From Shewanella aestuarii (GTDB taxonomy: Bacteria > Pseudomonadota > Gammaproteobacteria > Enterobacterales > Shewanellaceae): a stretch of 64,000 nt of DNA. Below the pieces are notes generated by a model. That model searched no databases and was not told the origin of the DNA. It saw only the letters and a list, made by a program, of their open reading frames with translations. Shown one piece after another: positions 1 to 9,873 of this stretch (positions are counted from its first letter, which is position 1; each line of letters opens with the position of its first letter). The translations under genes were made by a program, and so were the position numbers. The DNA lies in assembly GCF_011765625.1 (NCBI RefSeq), contig NZ_CP050313.1:1608501-1672500 (forward strand), given 5' to 3'.

Positions 1-1436
1 GCTTGTAATACTTGTTTTAGATGTTTGTCAGGGTCTATTAAAGTGGATTGACAGGTTTGGCAAACTCTTGCTGCGATGTCATTTTCTGCACCGCAATCTG
101 GGCAGGCTTTGGCACGAAATCGAAAGTCGCATTGTTGCATAGTGGCATTTGATTTTGCGACCAAGCCTTGGCAACGCCTGCCAAAATGTTCAACAATATC
201 ACCATCATTATCTACTATGCCCCAAAAAGTATTAGCAAATTGGCACACTGGGCAGTGTACTTGTACAGGAACAGAACGACTATTGGGTTTAGCTTGACCC
301 ACTTCTGGGAAATACAAATCAAAACCATTGGCCGCATAATCAATGACTAAGCAATCAGTTTTATTTGGTGCTAAACGTAGTCCTCGGCCGATCATTTGCT
401 GAAATAAGCTCACAGAGGCCGTTGGTCGCAAAATTGCAATCAAATCAACATGGGGGGCGTCAAAACCTGTAGTCAGAACTGCTACATTGACTATATATTT
501 GATTTTTTGTGCTTTAAATAACTCAATGATGCTATCTCGTTCGTCAGCTGGTGTGTCTGCAGTAATCAATGCTGCGCTGTTTTGAGTTTCAATATGGGTA
601 GGTTTTTTTTCAAATAAGCCCATGATTTCTTTTGCATGGCGCACGGTTGAAGCAAAAATGATTACCCCTTTTCGATGCTCAGCTAATTGCCATATTTGTT
701 GAATAATCGCTGTGGTTGCTCTGCCTTGATGATTTAATAGTGAGGTTAGTTGCTCATTATTGTATTCACCTGATGAATTCGGTATTAGCGAACTAAAATC
801 ATATTGAGCACTGAGACCATCAAATAATTTAGGGACTGTTAAAAAACCTTGTTTAATTAATGGTCGCATGGGCAACTCAAAAATACATTTTTCAAATATA
901 GCCTTATCAGGATTGCCGATCTTACCGTGGTAATGATGATGGTAAATCCAACCTAAACCTAAGCGATAAGGGGTGGCGGTTAGTCCTAATAATTTGATAT
1001 GAGGATTTTGTTGCTTAAGGTGATTAAGGATCTGTTGGTACTGACTGGTCTGTTGATTACTGACTCGGTGGCATTCATCGATAATAACTAATGAAAACGG
1101 CTGACTGAATTGATCTAATGCCCTTGCTGCAGATTGAACACTGGCAACCACCGTTTTACCATTGGCTTTTTTCTGCGCCAGACCGGCAGAATAAATACTG
1201 GCTGTAGCGGTTAATAGTCCAACCTTTTCAGCATTCTGGGCAACAAGCTCTTTTACATGAGTTAACACCAACACATTACCATTAGCGATGCGGGCAAGTT
1301 CTGCAATCACAATACTTTTGCCTGCTCCAGTGGGTAATACAATAACTGCAGAATCTGAACTTTGTTTAAAGTGCTTAATGGCAGCATTTACAGAATCTTG
1401 TTGATAATCACGAAGTGTAACTGGCGGTGTCGACAT
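1..1436 (-). CDS. radD: RadD-like superfamily 2 helicase (3' end cut by window)
   Basis: This is the N-terminal 478 residues of a superfamily 2 DEAD/DEAH-type ATPase that runs off the left edge. I translated it from the minus strand starting at the ATG at 1434-1436. Visible motifs are Walker A PTGAGKS (Lys40), a DECH Walker B (VIIDECHRV), motif [15 protein letters not shown], and C-terminal helicase motifs GFDAPHVDL and [10 protein letters not shown]. After the helicase core comes a cysteine-rich part with CPVC, CDFRF and CPDC/CQTC pairs, which fits the zinc-binding region of RadD (YejH). RadD is known as an ATPase acting with SSB and RecA in DNA repair in Escherichia coli. Family assignment rests on motif order plus the cysteine region; the true C-terminus is not in the window. 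Confidence 0.85.
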   Translation of the reverse strand, partial: MSTPPVTLRDYQQDSVNAAIKHFKQSSDSAVIVLPTGAGKSIVIAELARIANGNVLVLTHVKELVAQNAEKVGLLTATASIYSAGLAQKKANGKTVVASVQSAARALDQFSQPFSLVIIDECHRVSNQQTSQYQQILNHLKQQNPHIKLLGLTATPYRLGLGWIYHHHYHGKIGNPDKAIFEKCIFELPMRPLIKQGFLTVPKLFDGLSAQYDFSSLIPNSSGEYNNEQLTSLLNHQGRATTAIIQQIWQLAEHRKGVIIFASTVRHAKEIMGLFEKKPTHIETQNSAALITADTPADERDSIIELFKAQKIKYIVNVAVLTTGFDAPHVDLIAILRPTASVSLFQQMIGRGLRLAPNKTDCLVIDYAANGFDLYFPEVGQAKPNSRSVPVQVHCPVCQFANTFWGIVDNDGDIVEHFGRRCQGLVAKSNATMQQCDFRFRAKACPDCGAENDIAARVCQTCQSTLIDPDKHLKQVLQ

Positions 1437-1512
1437 TTCAGTAAGGCACTATAAGGCATGGGCTATTTATGTTAAATCATAACATGAAGACATTTTGATA
1501 AAGATAGTTTAA

Positions 1513-1542
1513 TAAAAAAAGCCCTTCATCAAGTGAAGGGCA
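1513..1542 (-). terminator. Rho-independent terminator downstream of acs
   Basis: An 8-bp stem (GCCCTTCA / TGAAGGGC, 1522-1542) is followed on the minus strand by a run of T residues (A-run at 1515-1521 on the plus strand). It lies about 100 bases beyond the acs stop codon and before the RadD-like gene, so it should end acs transcription. Confidence 0.85.
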
Positions 1543-1641
1543 AAGAAGAGAAACTGGTCAGAATTCCTCTTAGGTGGAGGTAACAATAATCGTAATAATT
1601 AACAGATCACTTATTGCCTGTGATTGATTGGTAAAAACTAC

Positions 1642-3594
1642 TTACTCGGTCTTGTTTAAACGTGTTTCAATTAAGGTATCAATTACCGCAGGATCTGCCA
1701 ATGTTGACGCATCCCCCAAGTTGCCGACTTCATTGGCAGCAATTTTGCGTAAAAATCGACGCATAATTTTACCTGAACGAGTTTTTGGTAAGCCAGTCGC
1801 CCATTGGATTAAGTCGGGAGTCGCTAATGCGCCGATCTCTTTACGCACCCATTGACGAAGTTCTTGTCTTAGCTCCTCAGTCGGCTCAATGCCGCGAGAT
1901 AGCGTAACATAAGCATAAATACCTTGGCCTTTAATATCATGTGGGTAACCTACAACAGCCGCTTCTGCTACTAGTTCATGAGCGACTAATGCACTTTCTA
2001 CCTCAGCAGTCCCTAATCGGTGACCTGATACATTAATCACATCATCAACGCGGCCAGTGATCCAGTAATAACCGTCTTCATCACGACGCGCACCATCACC
2101 AGTAAAATACATACCTCTAAAGGTTTTAAAGTAGGTAAGTGCAAAGCGGTCATGATCGCCATAAACTGTTCGCATTTGACCTGGCCAAGAGTCAAGTATC
2201 ACTAGGTTACCTTCAGTCGCACCATCAATGATGTTACCCATGTTATCAACTAGCGCAGGTTGTACACCAAAGAATGGTCGAGTAGCTGAGCCAGGTTTGG
2301 TATCTGTGGCGCCTGGTAGTGGGCTAATTAAAATACCGCCGGTTTCTGTTTGCCACCAAGTATCCACAATTGGGCAATGTTCGTGACCTATTACCTCATG
2401 ATACCAGCGCCATGCTTCAGGGTTTATGGGTTCACCTACAGAGCCCATAATGCGTAACGAGTCGCCTTTATAGTTGCTAAACTGCTCTTTGCCTTCAGCC
2501 ATTAATGCGCGGATTAAGGTGGGAGCAGTATAAAGAATGTTGACGTTATGGCGGTCAATCATTTCACCAAGACGAGCAGGGCTAGGATGATTTGGCACAC
2601 CTTCATGAATGAGTATTGTTGCGCCATTGGCTAATGGACCGTATACCATGTAGGAATGGCCGGTAATCCAACCAACATCAGCAGTACACCAATAAACCTC
2701 TCCGTCTTTGTAATCAAATACATATTCATGAGTCATTGAGGCATAAACCATATAACCACCTGTGGTGTGTAAAACACCCTTTGGATTACCGGTTGAACCA
2801 GATGTATAAAGCAAGAATAATGGGTCTTCGGCATTCATCTCTTCATATTGGCAATGCTCTGATGCAACATCCATTAATGCATCCCACCAAACATCACGAC
2901 CTTCAACCCAATCGATATCACCACCAGTACGCTTAAGCACAATGACTTTTTCTACGCAGGTAACATCAGGGTTATCAATGGCTTCATCGATACTGCGTTT
3001 TAACGGAATCTTGCGACCACCACGAACGCCTTCATCTGCGGTGATTAATACTTTTGACTTGCCATCAATAACTCGTGATGCGATTGAATCAGGAGAAAAA
3101 CCACCGAATACCACAGAATGAATCGCACCGATGCGAGCACATGCTAGCATTGCGACAGCGGCTTCTGGCACCATAGGCATATAAATTGTTACAACATCGC
3201 CTTTGGCAACCCCTTGGCTGCGAAGCGCGTTAGCAAATTTACATACATCGGCATGGAGTTCAGCATAGGTGATTTTACGTTGCTCGTTGGCATCGTCACC
3301 TTCCCAAATAATAGCAACTTTATCGCCATGACTTTCTAGGTGGCGGTCTAAGCAGTTTGCTGATGCATTTAAGGTGCCGTCATAAAACCAGTTGATTGAC
3401 AGGTTATGATCATCAAATGAGGTTTGCTTGATTTTTGTATACGGTTTTATCCAATCAATACGTTTGCCGTGTTCTCTCCAGAAACCTTCTGGATTAACAA
3501 TGGATTCCTGGTACATTTTTTTATATTGATCGTTATTAACCAGTGCGTTGTTAGCGATGTCGCTAGGAACTTTGTAGAGAGACTGCGAGCTCAT
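1642..3594 (-). CDS. acs: Acetyl-CoA synthetase (AMP-forming)
   Basis: The 650-residue protein has the expected length for Acs, which activates acetate to acetyl-AMP and then acetyl-CoA in the cytoplasm. The AMP-binding signature [13 protein letters not shown] is near residue 265. The C-terminal [10 protein letters not shown] motif places the catalytic, acetylation-controlled lysine at residue 609, the same number as in the Salmonella enzyme. Start: ATG at 3594 with a GGAAG-like ribosome site just upstream. The gene is divergent from a CrbS-type kinase whose partner system controls acs in Vibrio, and a perfect 14-bp inverted repeat sits 65-78 bases upstream of the ATG. Control by that kinase is inferred from family knowledge and gene order. 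Confidence 0.97.
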   Translation of the reverse strand: MSSQSLYKVPSDIANNALVNNDQYKKMYQESIVNPEGFWREHGKRIDWIKPYTKIKQTSFDDHNLSINWFYDGTLNASANCLDRHLESHGDKVAIIWEGDDANEQRKITYAELHADVCKFANALRSQGVAKGDVVTIYMPMVPEAAVAMLACARIGAIHSVVFGGFSPDSIASRVIDGKSKVLITADEGVRGGRKIPLKRSIDEAIDNPDVTCVEKVIVLKRTGGDIDWVEGRDVWWDALMDVASEHCQYEEMNAEDPLFLLYTSGSTGNPKGVLHTTGGYMVYASMTHEYVFDYKDGEVYWCTADVGWITGHSYMVYGPLANGATILIHEGVPNHPSPARLGEMIDRHNVNILYTAPTLIRALMAEGKEQFSNYKGDSLRIMGSVGEPINPEAWRWYHEVIGHEHCPIVDTWWQTETGGILISPLPGATDTKPGSATRPFFGVQPALVDNMGNIIDGATEGNLVILDSWPGQMRTVYGDHDRFALTYFKTFRGMYFTGDGARRDEDGYYWITGRVDDVINVSGHRLGTAEVESALVAHELVAEAAVVGYPHDIKGQGIYAYVTLSRGIEPTEELRQELRQWVRKEIGALATPDLIQWATGLPKTRSGKIMRRFLRKIAANEVGNLGDASTLADPAVIDTLIETRLNKTE

Positions 3595-3658
3595 GTGGGC
3601 TTCCCTTTCTAAAAATGGCGTGATGAAAGTATCATCTGCAACAGACTCTAAACACTAT

Positions 3659-3672
3659 TAGACCTTGGTCTA
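3659..3672. promoter_or_regulatory. Inverted repeat TAGACC-TT-GGTCTA, candidate operator of acs
   Basis: The intergenic region between acs and the sensor kinase contains two perfect 6-bp arms, TAGACC and GGTCTA, separated by two bases. It lies 65-78 bases upstream of the acs ATG, a suitable position for an activator site. CrbS-type kinases signal to a LuxR-type response regulator, and such dimeric regulators bind short inverted repeats. Its role is inference. Confidence 0.45.
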
Positions 3673-3881
3673 GTTTAAGAAAATCCTTATTATTTAATCT
3701 GTTGCACATGTTAAACTGTTTTTAAATTAACCGATTGCTTATACACTGTCCAATAAAGATTATTTGCTGCACAATATTTATGCAAAATTAAAAGATTCTT
3801 ATAAAACAATAACAATCTTATCGAATGATATTTTTATAACGCACCTTATTCATTTTTTCTAACCAAGGTAGCTTTTACTAT

Positions 3882-6800
3882 ATGAATTTAACTTTATTTG
3901 TGGCCACTATTGCCATTTGCTATGTGTCACTGCTGTTTATTCTAGCGTGGGGGGCTGAGCGCTGGTTTAGTAAAATCACCCAAAAAGTACAAGTTTGGAT
4001 TTATGGTCTCAGTTTGGCGGTGTATTGTTCATCTTGGAGTTTTCTTGGCACAGTGGGCCAATCTGCGAATGATTTATGGTCATTTTTACCTATCTTTATT
4101 GGTCCAATTATCATCTTTACATTTGGTTTTGGCTTACTTCGCAAAATGGTGGTGGTGTCTAAAGCGCAAAATATTACTTCAGTAGCAGATTTTATTGCTG
4201 CGCGTTATGGCAAATCACAACTATTAGCCGCATTAGTGACCTTAATTGCATTGTTCGGCATCATGCCTTATATCGCGTTGCAATTAAAAGCTATGGTCTT
4301 TTCTCTTAATTTATTTCAGCCTCTTGATACGCCGGTTAATCCGCAATGGGTGCCGCTTTTTATTACATTAATTTTGGCTATATTTGCAATTTTATTTGGC
4401 ACTCGAAAGCTTGATGCCACCGAGCATAACCCTGGCATGATGGTGGCAATTGCGTTTGAGTCTTTGGTTAAATTAAGCGCTTTTTTATTGGTTGGTGTGG
4501 TGATTTGCTTTGGGGTTTTTGATGGTTTTGGTGATATTTGGCAGCAAGCCAGTGAACGAGATTTAATTGAAGTTGGTCAATTAAGATTGGGGTCGCTATT
4601 ACCCGAGCTCATTGTTGGTATGGCCGCATTCTTATGCATGCCACGTCAGTTTCATGTGATGGTTGTTGAATGTAGTGGCGAACAAGTACTCAAAAAAGCA
4701 CGCTGGATACTTCCTATTTATCTTGGTTTATTTGGTTTATTTGTTGCGCCACTTGCGTTAGCCGGTAAGATTTTATTGGGTGATAGCGTCGCTGCTGATA
4801 CCTATGTGATAAACCTTCCATTAGCATTAGACCAGCCTATTTTGGCTGTTATTGCCTTATTGGGCACATTATCTGCTGCAACAGGTATGGTGATTGTTGC
4901 TGTGGTGACCATTAGTGTGATGATCAGTAATGAATGGTTGGTACCTGTTTTACTCAGGACTGGGCAGATTAAACAGAAAAACTTTAGCCAGTTTTCACAA
5001 TTATTATTAAACACACGACGTTTAGCGATTGTGATGATATTAGGTTTTGGTTATGGCAGTTATTTAACCCTGGCAGATAGTGATTCATTATCGCATTTGG
5101 GTATGTTGTCCTTCGGGGCTTTTGCCCAATTAGCGCCGGCCTTGGTGGGAGGGCTTTACTGGAAATATGGTAATCGAAATGGGGTGTTTTTAGGGTTAGG
5201 CGTCGGTTTTGGATTGTGGTGTTACATCTTATTAAATAGTGCTTATGACTCCAGTGCAGTGGCATATTTTGGCGCCAATCGTGGAATTTTAGAGTCAATA
5301 ACGCCTAATGTTAGCGACACCTTAATTGCACTTATGGCTAATATTGTTTGTTATGTGTTGGGGTCTTTATGGTTCAGAGCGGGAGTAGCAGAGCGTATTC
5401 AGGCGAGTAACTTTGTTAAACCTTGGCTATTAAAGCACAATGACAATAAGCGCCAAGGTCCAATCTCTCAGCAGGATTTACTGATTTTAGCCAGCCGATT
5501 TGTTAGTCCGACTAGGGCTTATGAAAGCTTTAGCCGATTTTCAATCGACGCGGTTAAAAGTGATAGCTGGCACAAAGCAGCACCTGATGAGCTTATTGCG
5601 CACACAGAACACATGCTTGCCGGTGTGTTAGGGGCATCAAGTGCTAAGTTAGTCATGGATTCTGTATTGCAAGGCAGAGACTTAGCATTAGACGAAGTAT
5701 TTAGTTTGGTTGATGAAGCCTCATCGAAAATTATTTTAAGCCAAGATATGCTTCGTGGTGCTATCGAACATGCTTATGAAGGGATGAGCGTCGTTGATAA
5801 AGACTTAAATCTAATGGCATGGAATTATAAATATGCCGAGTTATATCAATATCCTGAGGGGTTTTTAAAGCAGGGGATGCCTATCAGCCAAGTGGTGCGT
5901 TACAACGCTGAGCGTGGCTTTTGCGGCCCTGGTGATATTGAAGAGCAAATTAAGGTACGTGTACAACATATGCGTAATGGTACTCCTCATACCTCAGAAC
6001 GTGAGCGTCAAGATGGTAAGGTCATCAAAATACAAGGTAATCCAATGCCTGATGGCGGTTTTGTCATGACCTTTACCGATATCACTCAATATCGCCTACA
6101 AGAAAAAGCCCTTATTGAAGCGAACGAAACGTTAGAAAGTCGCGTAAAAGAACGTACCTATGAACTTGCAATGCTAAACAGTGAGTTATTAGAAGCCAAG
6201 GCGCAAGAGGAACTCGCGAACGCTTCTAAAACACGTTTTTTAGCTGCCGTAGGGCATGATTTGATGCAGCCATTGAATGCGGCAAGGCTATTTACAGCCT
6301 CGCTGTCACAATATCCCAACCTTGACTTAGAAGCACGAACGACATTAACCCATGTTAATAGCTCATTAAAAATTGCCGGTGAGTTACTCACTGATTTGTT
6401 AGATATCAGTAAGTTAGACTCTGGTAAGGTGGAGGTGAATCGACGAGACTTCGCTATAGGTGAAGTGTTAAATGGTTTAGCGGTTGAGTTTGAAGCGATG
6501 GCACAGGATAACCAAATAAGTTTCACTTTGGTCCCCTCTAAGCTAACGGTTAATTCTGATCCTGCGCTACTTAGACGTATTTTGCAGAACTTTTTAACCA
6601 ATGCTTACCGCTATGCAAGAGGCAGTAAAGTTTTACTTGGCTGTCGCCGTCGAGGTGAGTTTATCGAAATTCAAGTCTATGATACTGGCTGTGGTATTGC
6701 CGAGCACGACATTCAAGAAATATTCAGAGAGTTTAAACGATTAAATCACCCAAGTAGTCGTAATGTGAGCGGCTTAGGTTTAGGTCTTGCTATTGCAGAT

Positions 6801-7310
6801 CGAATTAGCAAGGTGTTAGATCACCCGATCAATGTTAAATCTAAATTGGGTGAGGGGTCGATGTTCTCTATTTTAGTCCCTTTAGGCGAAACCGTTCACT
6901 CAGTTCAAACCATAGTCCCATCAAGTTTGGCCCAGCCACTAGCTGGCGTGAAAGTACTTTGTATTGATAACGAAGAAGCAATTTTAGCAGGTCTTGAGTC
7001 ATTATTAAGTCGTTGGCAGTGTGAAGTTATTTGTGCCAAAGATCTGGCCGATGCAAGAATTAAACTTGGTCTTAAAGGTGTTGCACCGGATATCGTATTA
7101 GCGGATTATCATTTAGATGATGACCAAAATGGTGTTGATGCAATGGACGGTATTCGAGCACGTTATGGGCAACACTTACCGGGTATTTTGATTACTGCCA
7201 ATACCAATAAACAGTTGGTTGAAGCGGTTGAAAAACGGGGTTATCACTACATGGCAAAAATGGTTAAACCTGCTGCATTACGGGCACTCATTTCCAGTTT
7301 AGTGAAGTAG
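3882..7310 (+). CDS. crbS: Hybrid sensor histidine kinase with sodium/solute symporter domain (CrbS type)
   Basis: This 1142-residue membrane kinase has, in order, a PutP/SLC5-like multi-helix transporter domain (about 1-500), a linker in the position of the STAC domain (about 515-600), a PAS domain (about 620-735), a coiled coil (about 735-780), and a HisKA domain with the phospho-His at residue 792 (AAVGHDLMQPLN). A HATPase domain (NFLTNAYRYA, GLGLGLAIADRI) and a C-terminal receiver with phospho-Asp 1075 (VLADYHL) follow. This order is that of CrbS, which with the response regulator CrbR activates acetate metabolism genes in Vibrio and related bacteria. It stands divergent to acs. No response-regulator gene is nearby, so the partner must lie elsewhere. 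What the transporter domain senses or moves cannot be told from sequence. Confidence 0.88.
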   Translation: MNLTLFVATIAICYVSLLFILAWGAERWFSKITQKVQVWIYGLSLAVYCSSWSFLGTVGQSANDLWSFLPIFIGPIIIFTFGFGLLRKMVVVSKAQNITSVADFIAARYGKSQLLAALVTLIALFGIMPYIALQLKAMVFSLNLFQPLDTPVNPQWVPLFITLILAIFAILFGTRKLDATEHNPGMMVAIAFESLVKLSAFLLVGVVICFGVFDGFGDIWQQASERDLIEVGQLRLGSLLPELIVGMAAFLCMPRQFHVMVVECSGEQVLKKARWILPIYLGLFGLFVAPLALAGKILLGDSVAADTYVINLPLALDQPILAVIALLGTLSAATGMVIVAVVTISVMISNEWLVPVLLRTGQIKQKNFSQFSQLLLNTRRLAIVMILGFGYGSYLTLADSDSLSHLGMLSFGAFAQLAPALVGGLYWKYGNRNGVFLGLGVGFGLWCYILLNSAYDSSAVAYFGANRGILESITPNVSDTLIALMANIVCYVLGSLWFRAGVAERIQASNFVKPWLLKHNDNKRQGPISQQDLLILASRFVSPTRAYESFSRFSIDAVKSDSWHKAAPDELIAHTEHMLAGVLGASSAKLVMDSVLQGRDLALDEVFSLVDEASSKIILSQDMLRGAIEHAYEGMSVVDKDLNLMAWNYKYAELYQYPEGFLKQGMPISQVVRYNAERGFCGPGDIEEQIKVRVQHMRNGTPHTSERERQDGKVIKIQGNPMPDGGFVMTFTDITQYRLQEKALIEANETLESRVKERTYELAMLNSELLEAKAQEELANASKTRFLAAVGHDLMQPLNAARLFTASLSQYPNLDLEARTTLTHVNSSLKIAGELLTDLLDISKLDSGKVEVNRRDFAIGEVLNGLAVEFEAMAQDNQISFTLVPSKLTVNSDPALLRRILQNFLTNAYRYARGSKVLLGCRRRGEFIEIQVYDTGCGIAEHDIQEIFREFKRLNHPSSRNVSGLGLGLAIADRISKVLDHPINVKSKLGEGSMFSILVPLGETVHSVQTIVPSSLAQPLAGVKVLCIDNEEAILAGLESLLSRWQCEVICAKDLADARIKLGLKGVAPDIVLADYHLDDDQNGVDAMDGIRARYGQHLPGILITANTNKQLVEAVEKRGYHYMAKMVKPAALRALISSLVK

Positions 7311-7349
7311 CAAAAGTCAGTCTCAAATTTAATCGCAAAAGGATAAGCA

Positions 7350-7952
7350 ATGATAACGGTATATGGTGATGCTAAGTCTGGCAATTGTTACAAGGTCAAA
7401 CTGACACTCGCTATGCTTAAGATAGATTATCAATGGCATAGTGTGGATATCATGGCCGGAGGCACTCAAACAGTAGATTTTTTATCCAAAAATCCTAATG
7501 GTAAATTGCCCATTATTGAACTTAGTGATGGGAGAGTGTTAGCGGAATCAAACGCCATTATGGGCTACCTAGCTGCTGGAACAGTGCTTATTCCTGAGGA
7601 TAATTTTGAGAAAGCCTTAATGTATCAATGGCTTTTTTTCGAGCAATACTCTCATGAGCCATGTATTGCTGTGGCACGATTTATAAAAATATACCAAGGT
7701 ATGCCTGTAGAACGAAAAGCTGAATATCAAAGCTTGCAAGTTAAGGGCGCACGGGTATTGACTTTACTTAATAATCATTTAGCTAAGCACACCTTTATGA
7801 TAGGTGAGCAGCTCAGTCTCGCTGATATTGCTTTGTTTGCCTACACCCATGTGGCGCATGAAGGTGGCTTTGATTTGGCAAAATACCCTCACATTCAAAA
7901 GTGGCTAAAAAATGTTGAGTCGCAACCTGGATTTGTCCCAATGTTAGATTGA
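7350..7952 (+). CDS. Glutathione S-transferase family protein
   Basis: The 200-residue protein has a thioredoxin-fold N-terminus (MITVYGDAKSGNCYKV) and the glutathione-contact region NPNGKLPII followed by ESNAIMGYL near residue 70. An all-helical C-terminal domain contains the conserved SLADIALFAY segment. These are standard GST features; the substrate is not predictable. It lies 39 bases after the sensor kinase with an AAAGGA ribosome site, so co-transcription is possible, but there is no evident functional link. Confidence 0.85.
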   Translation: MITVYGDAKSGNCYKVKLTLAMLKIDYQWHSVDIMAGGTQTVDFLSKNPNGKLPIIELSDGRVLAESNAIMGYLAAGTVLIPEDNFEKALMYQWLFFEQYSHEPCIAVARFIKIYQGMPVERKAEYQSLQVKGARVLTLLNNHLAKHTFMIGEQLSLADIALFAYTHVAHEGGFDLAKYPHIQKWLKNVESQPGFVPMLD

Positions 7953-8253
7953 AAACGCTGTTGAGTTATAAATTTGATGTTAAATCAGGTTTATTTGTAT
8001 TATAAATTGTATTTTAAATAATTATGGCATGTGAATTATTTCGGTAAAAATAGTCATTAAAATTCTATTTCTAGCACATTTGTCTGCTTATCACTTATTT
8101 CTGGCTGTATTTATCGATGATTTTTATCTAGCTCTCATATTATCTAATCAAGTAATTTGTAATATTATATTTCTGTCCACATATTTACTGTGATTGGTAT
8201 TAACTTTGCCTCACTTGAGTTTTGAAAATGTTTTGGTCATAGGGATAAATTTA
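7953..8253. other. AT-rich intergenic stretch, nothing recognised
   Basis: About 300 AT-rich bases between the GST and phosphatase genes. I see no open frame of note, no strong hairpin and no clear promoter. It presumably holds the promoter of the phosphatase gene. Confidence 0.4.
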
Positions 8254-8724
8254 ATGAAAACAATTAACTCAGTACTTTTTGTCTGTATGGGTAACATTTG
8301 TCGGTCGCCAACGGCGGAGGTGGTATTTAGAAAGAAAGCGCAGCAAGCAAATTTATCAGTGATCATCGATTCGGCAGGCACTATTGCTTATCATCAAGGT
8401 AATCTACCTGATCCTAGAAGTGTTAAAGCGGGTACAGCCCGTGGCTTTGATTTTTCTGGTATTCGGGCAAGGCAAGTGACGGACGAGGACTTTGTTAAAT
8501 TTGATTTAATCTTAGCGGCTGATCATGCCAATATGGCTGATTTAAGACAGCGTTGCCCTGTTGATTTACAGTATAAATTACAGCTGATGTTATCTTTTGG
8601 CGATTGTGGTGTTGAAGAGGTGCCAGATCCCTATTATGGAGGCAACCAAGGCTTTGATAAGGTATTAGATCTTTTAGAAAATAGTTTGTCAGCATTAACT
8701 CGTCAGTTAACTGCGAATAGCTAA
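8254..8724 (+). CDS. Low-molecular-weight protein-tyrosine phosphatase
   Basis: The 156-residue protein has the P-loop C-X5-R-S of this family right at its N-terminus (VCMGNICRSP, Cys11 and Arg17) and the general-acid loop DPYYGG near residue 127. These residues are the complete catalytic set for hydrolysis of phosphotyrosine. I chose the ATG at 8254, with AGGGA upstream, over an in-frame ATG 60 bases earlier, because family members begin a few residues before the P-loop. No kinase or capsule export genes are nearby, so its physiological substrate is unknown. Confidence 0.9.
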   Translation: MKTINSVLFVCMGNICRSPTAEVVFRKKAQQANLSVIIDSAGTIAYHQGNLPDPRSVKAGTARGFDFSGIRARQVTDEDFVKFDLILAADHANMADLRQRCPVDLQYKLQLMLSFGDCGVEEVPDPYYGGNQGFDKVLDLLENSLSALTRQLTANS

Positions 8725-8828
8725 TCAAAAGGCGATAAATATACAGATATATTTACCGCCAATTAAGGTTATTGATTCAATATAGGCGGGGCTTTGCGTA
8801 GTAGCTTTATTAAATAGGCTGTGCAGAA

Positions 8829-9770
8829 TTAGCCTTGATGGCGTTTACCGGCGCGTTTAAGTTTGTTCTGCTCAAGGCGTGCTAAACGCTCTTCTTCTTT
8901 TGCAGCAAGTATACGAGCCACTTCTACTTTTTCAACTTCTGCCATTGCTGGCGTTTCAAGGCTTAATAAGCCAATTTTACCTGAGCGAAATTCATGAAGT
9001 AATAACTCCGAAGCTTTATGTAAGTCGATTCTGCCACCAGGACGAAGCGCACCACGGCGGCGGCCAATTTCTTCCAATAATTCAAAATCTGAATTAGGAA
9101 CATTATCTATTTTATAACGTTCGCAGATTAACTCTGGATAAGCTTGTAAAAAGTATTCAGCAGCGAACATGGCAACGTCTTCATATTCCATCGCGGTATC
9201 TTTAATAGCACCGGTGACTGCAAGTCGATAGCTGCTGGCTTCATTATCCACTTTAGGCCATAAAATACCTGGCGTGTCCGATAGTACAATACCATTACGT
9301 AAGTTTATGCGTTGCTGGCTTTTTGTTACAGCAGGTTCGTTACCGGTTTTGGCAATCACGCGACCTGCTAGAGTATTGATTATTGTGGACTTGCCAACGT
9401 TAGGAATGCCCATGATCATGGTGCGTATGTCTTTTTCGATTTTATCTCGATGTGGCACAAGTTTACGGCATAAATCAGGGATCATTTTTACCATTGCTGG
9501 CTGTAAAGTCGTAATGGCTGAAGCCTTAACACCTTGTTCTTGCTCTAAGTATTCAATCCATTGCTCGGTCACTTTAGGATCGGCTAAATCAGATTTATTA
9601 AGCAGTTTGATACAGGGCTTGTCACCGCGAAGCTTTGACACCATTGGGTTTTCGCTACTGTAAGGAATACGCGCATCTAGCACTTCAATCACAAGATCGA
9701 CCTGAGGCATGACCTCTTCAATCTCTTTGCGTGCCTTGTGCATATGTCCTGGATACCACTGAATTGCCAT
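8829..9770 (-). CDS. rbgA: Ribosome biogenesis GTPase YlqF/RbgA
   Basis: This 313-residue GTPase is circularly permuted. The G4 motif NKSD (58-61) comes before the G1 P-loop GIPNVGKST (121-129) and G3 DTPG (165-168). That order and the N-terminal IQWYPGHM motif identify the YlqF/RbgA family, which acts in late assembly of the large ribosomal subunit. The C-terminus is rich in Lys, Arg and Glu. The start ATG at 9770 gives the conserved N-terminus. The gene is convergent with the phosphatase gene; the spacer between them holds an imperfect hairpin (8731-8760) without a clear T-run. Confidence 0.93.
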   Translation of the reverse strand: MAIQWYPGHMHKARKEIEEVMPQVDLVIEVLDARIPYSSENPMVSKLRGDKPCIKLLNKSDLADPKVTEQWIEYLEQEQGVKASAITTLQPAMVKMIPDLCRKLVPHRDKIEKDIRTMIMGIPNVGKSTIINTLAGRVIAKTGNEPAVTKSQQRINLRNGIVLSDTPGILWPKVDNEASSYRLAVTGAIKDTAMEYEDVAMFAAEYFLQAYPELICERYKIDNVPNSDFELLEEIGRRRGALRPGGRIDLHKASELLLHEFRSGKIGLLSLETPAMAEVEKVEVARILAAKEEERLARLEQNKLKRAGKRHQG

Positions 9771-9834
9771 GATGTTGCCTTTTTACTGCGAATAACAAAG
9801 GCGATATTGTACCTAATTCAGTGAATAAAAGCAT

Positions 9835-9858
9835 AAAAAAAGCGCCCTAAGGCGCTTT
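9835..9858 (-). terminator. Rho-independent terminator of the 2OG oxygenase gene
   Basis: A perfect 8-bp stem AAAGCGCC/GGCGCTTT (9839-9858) has a 4-base loop and a T-run on the minus strand. It follows the oxygenase stop codon at 9874 and separates that gene from rbgA. Confidence 0.88.
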
Positions 9859-9873
9859 GGTGGTGTGTTTGGA

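Noticed and set aside
8194..8253. N-terminal extension of the tyrosine phosphatase
   Set aside because: It would put 20 extra residues before the P-loop; family members start at the second ATG, which also has the ribosome site.
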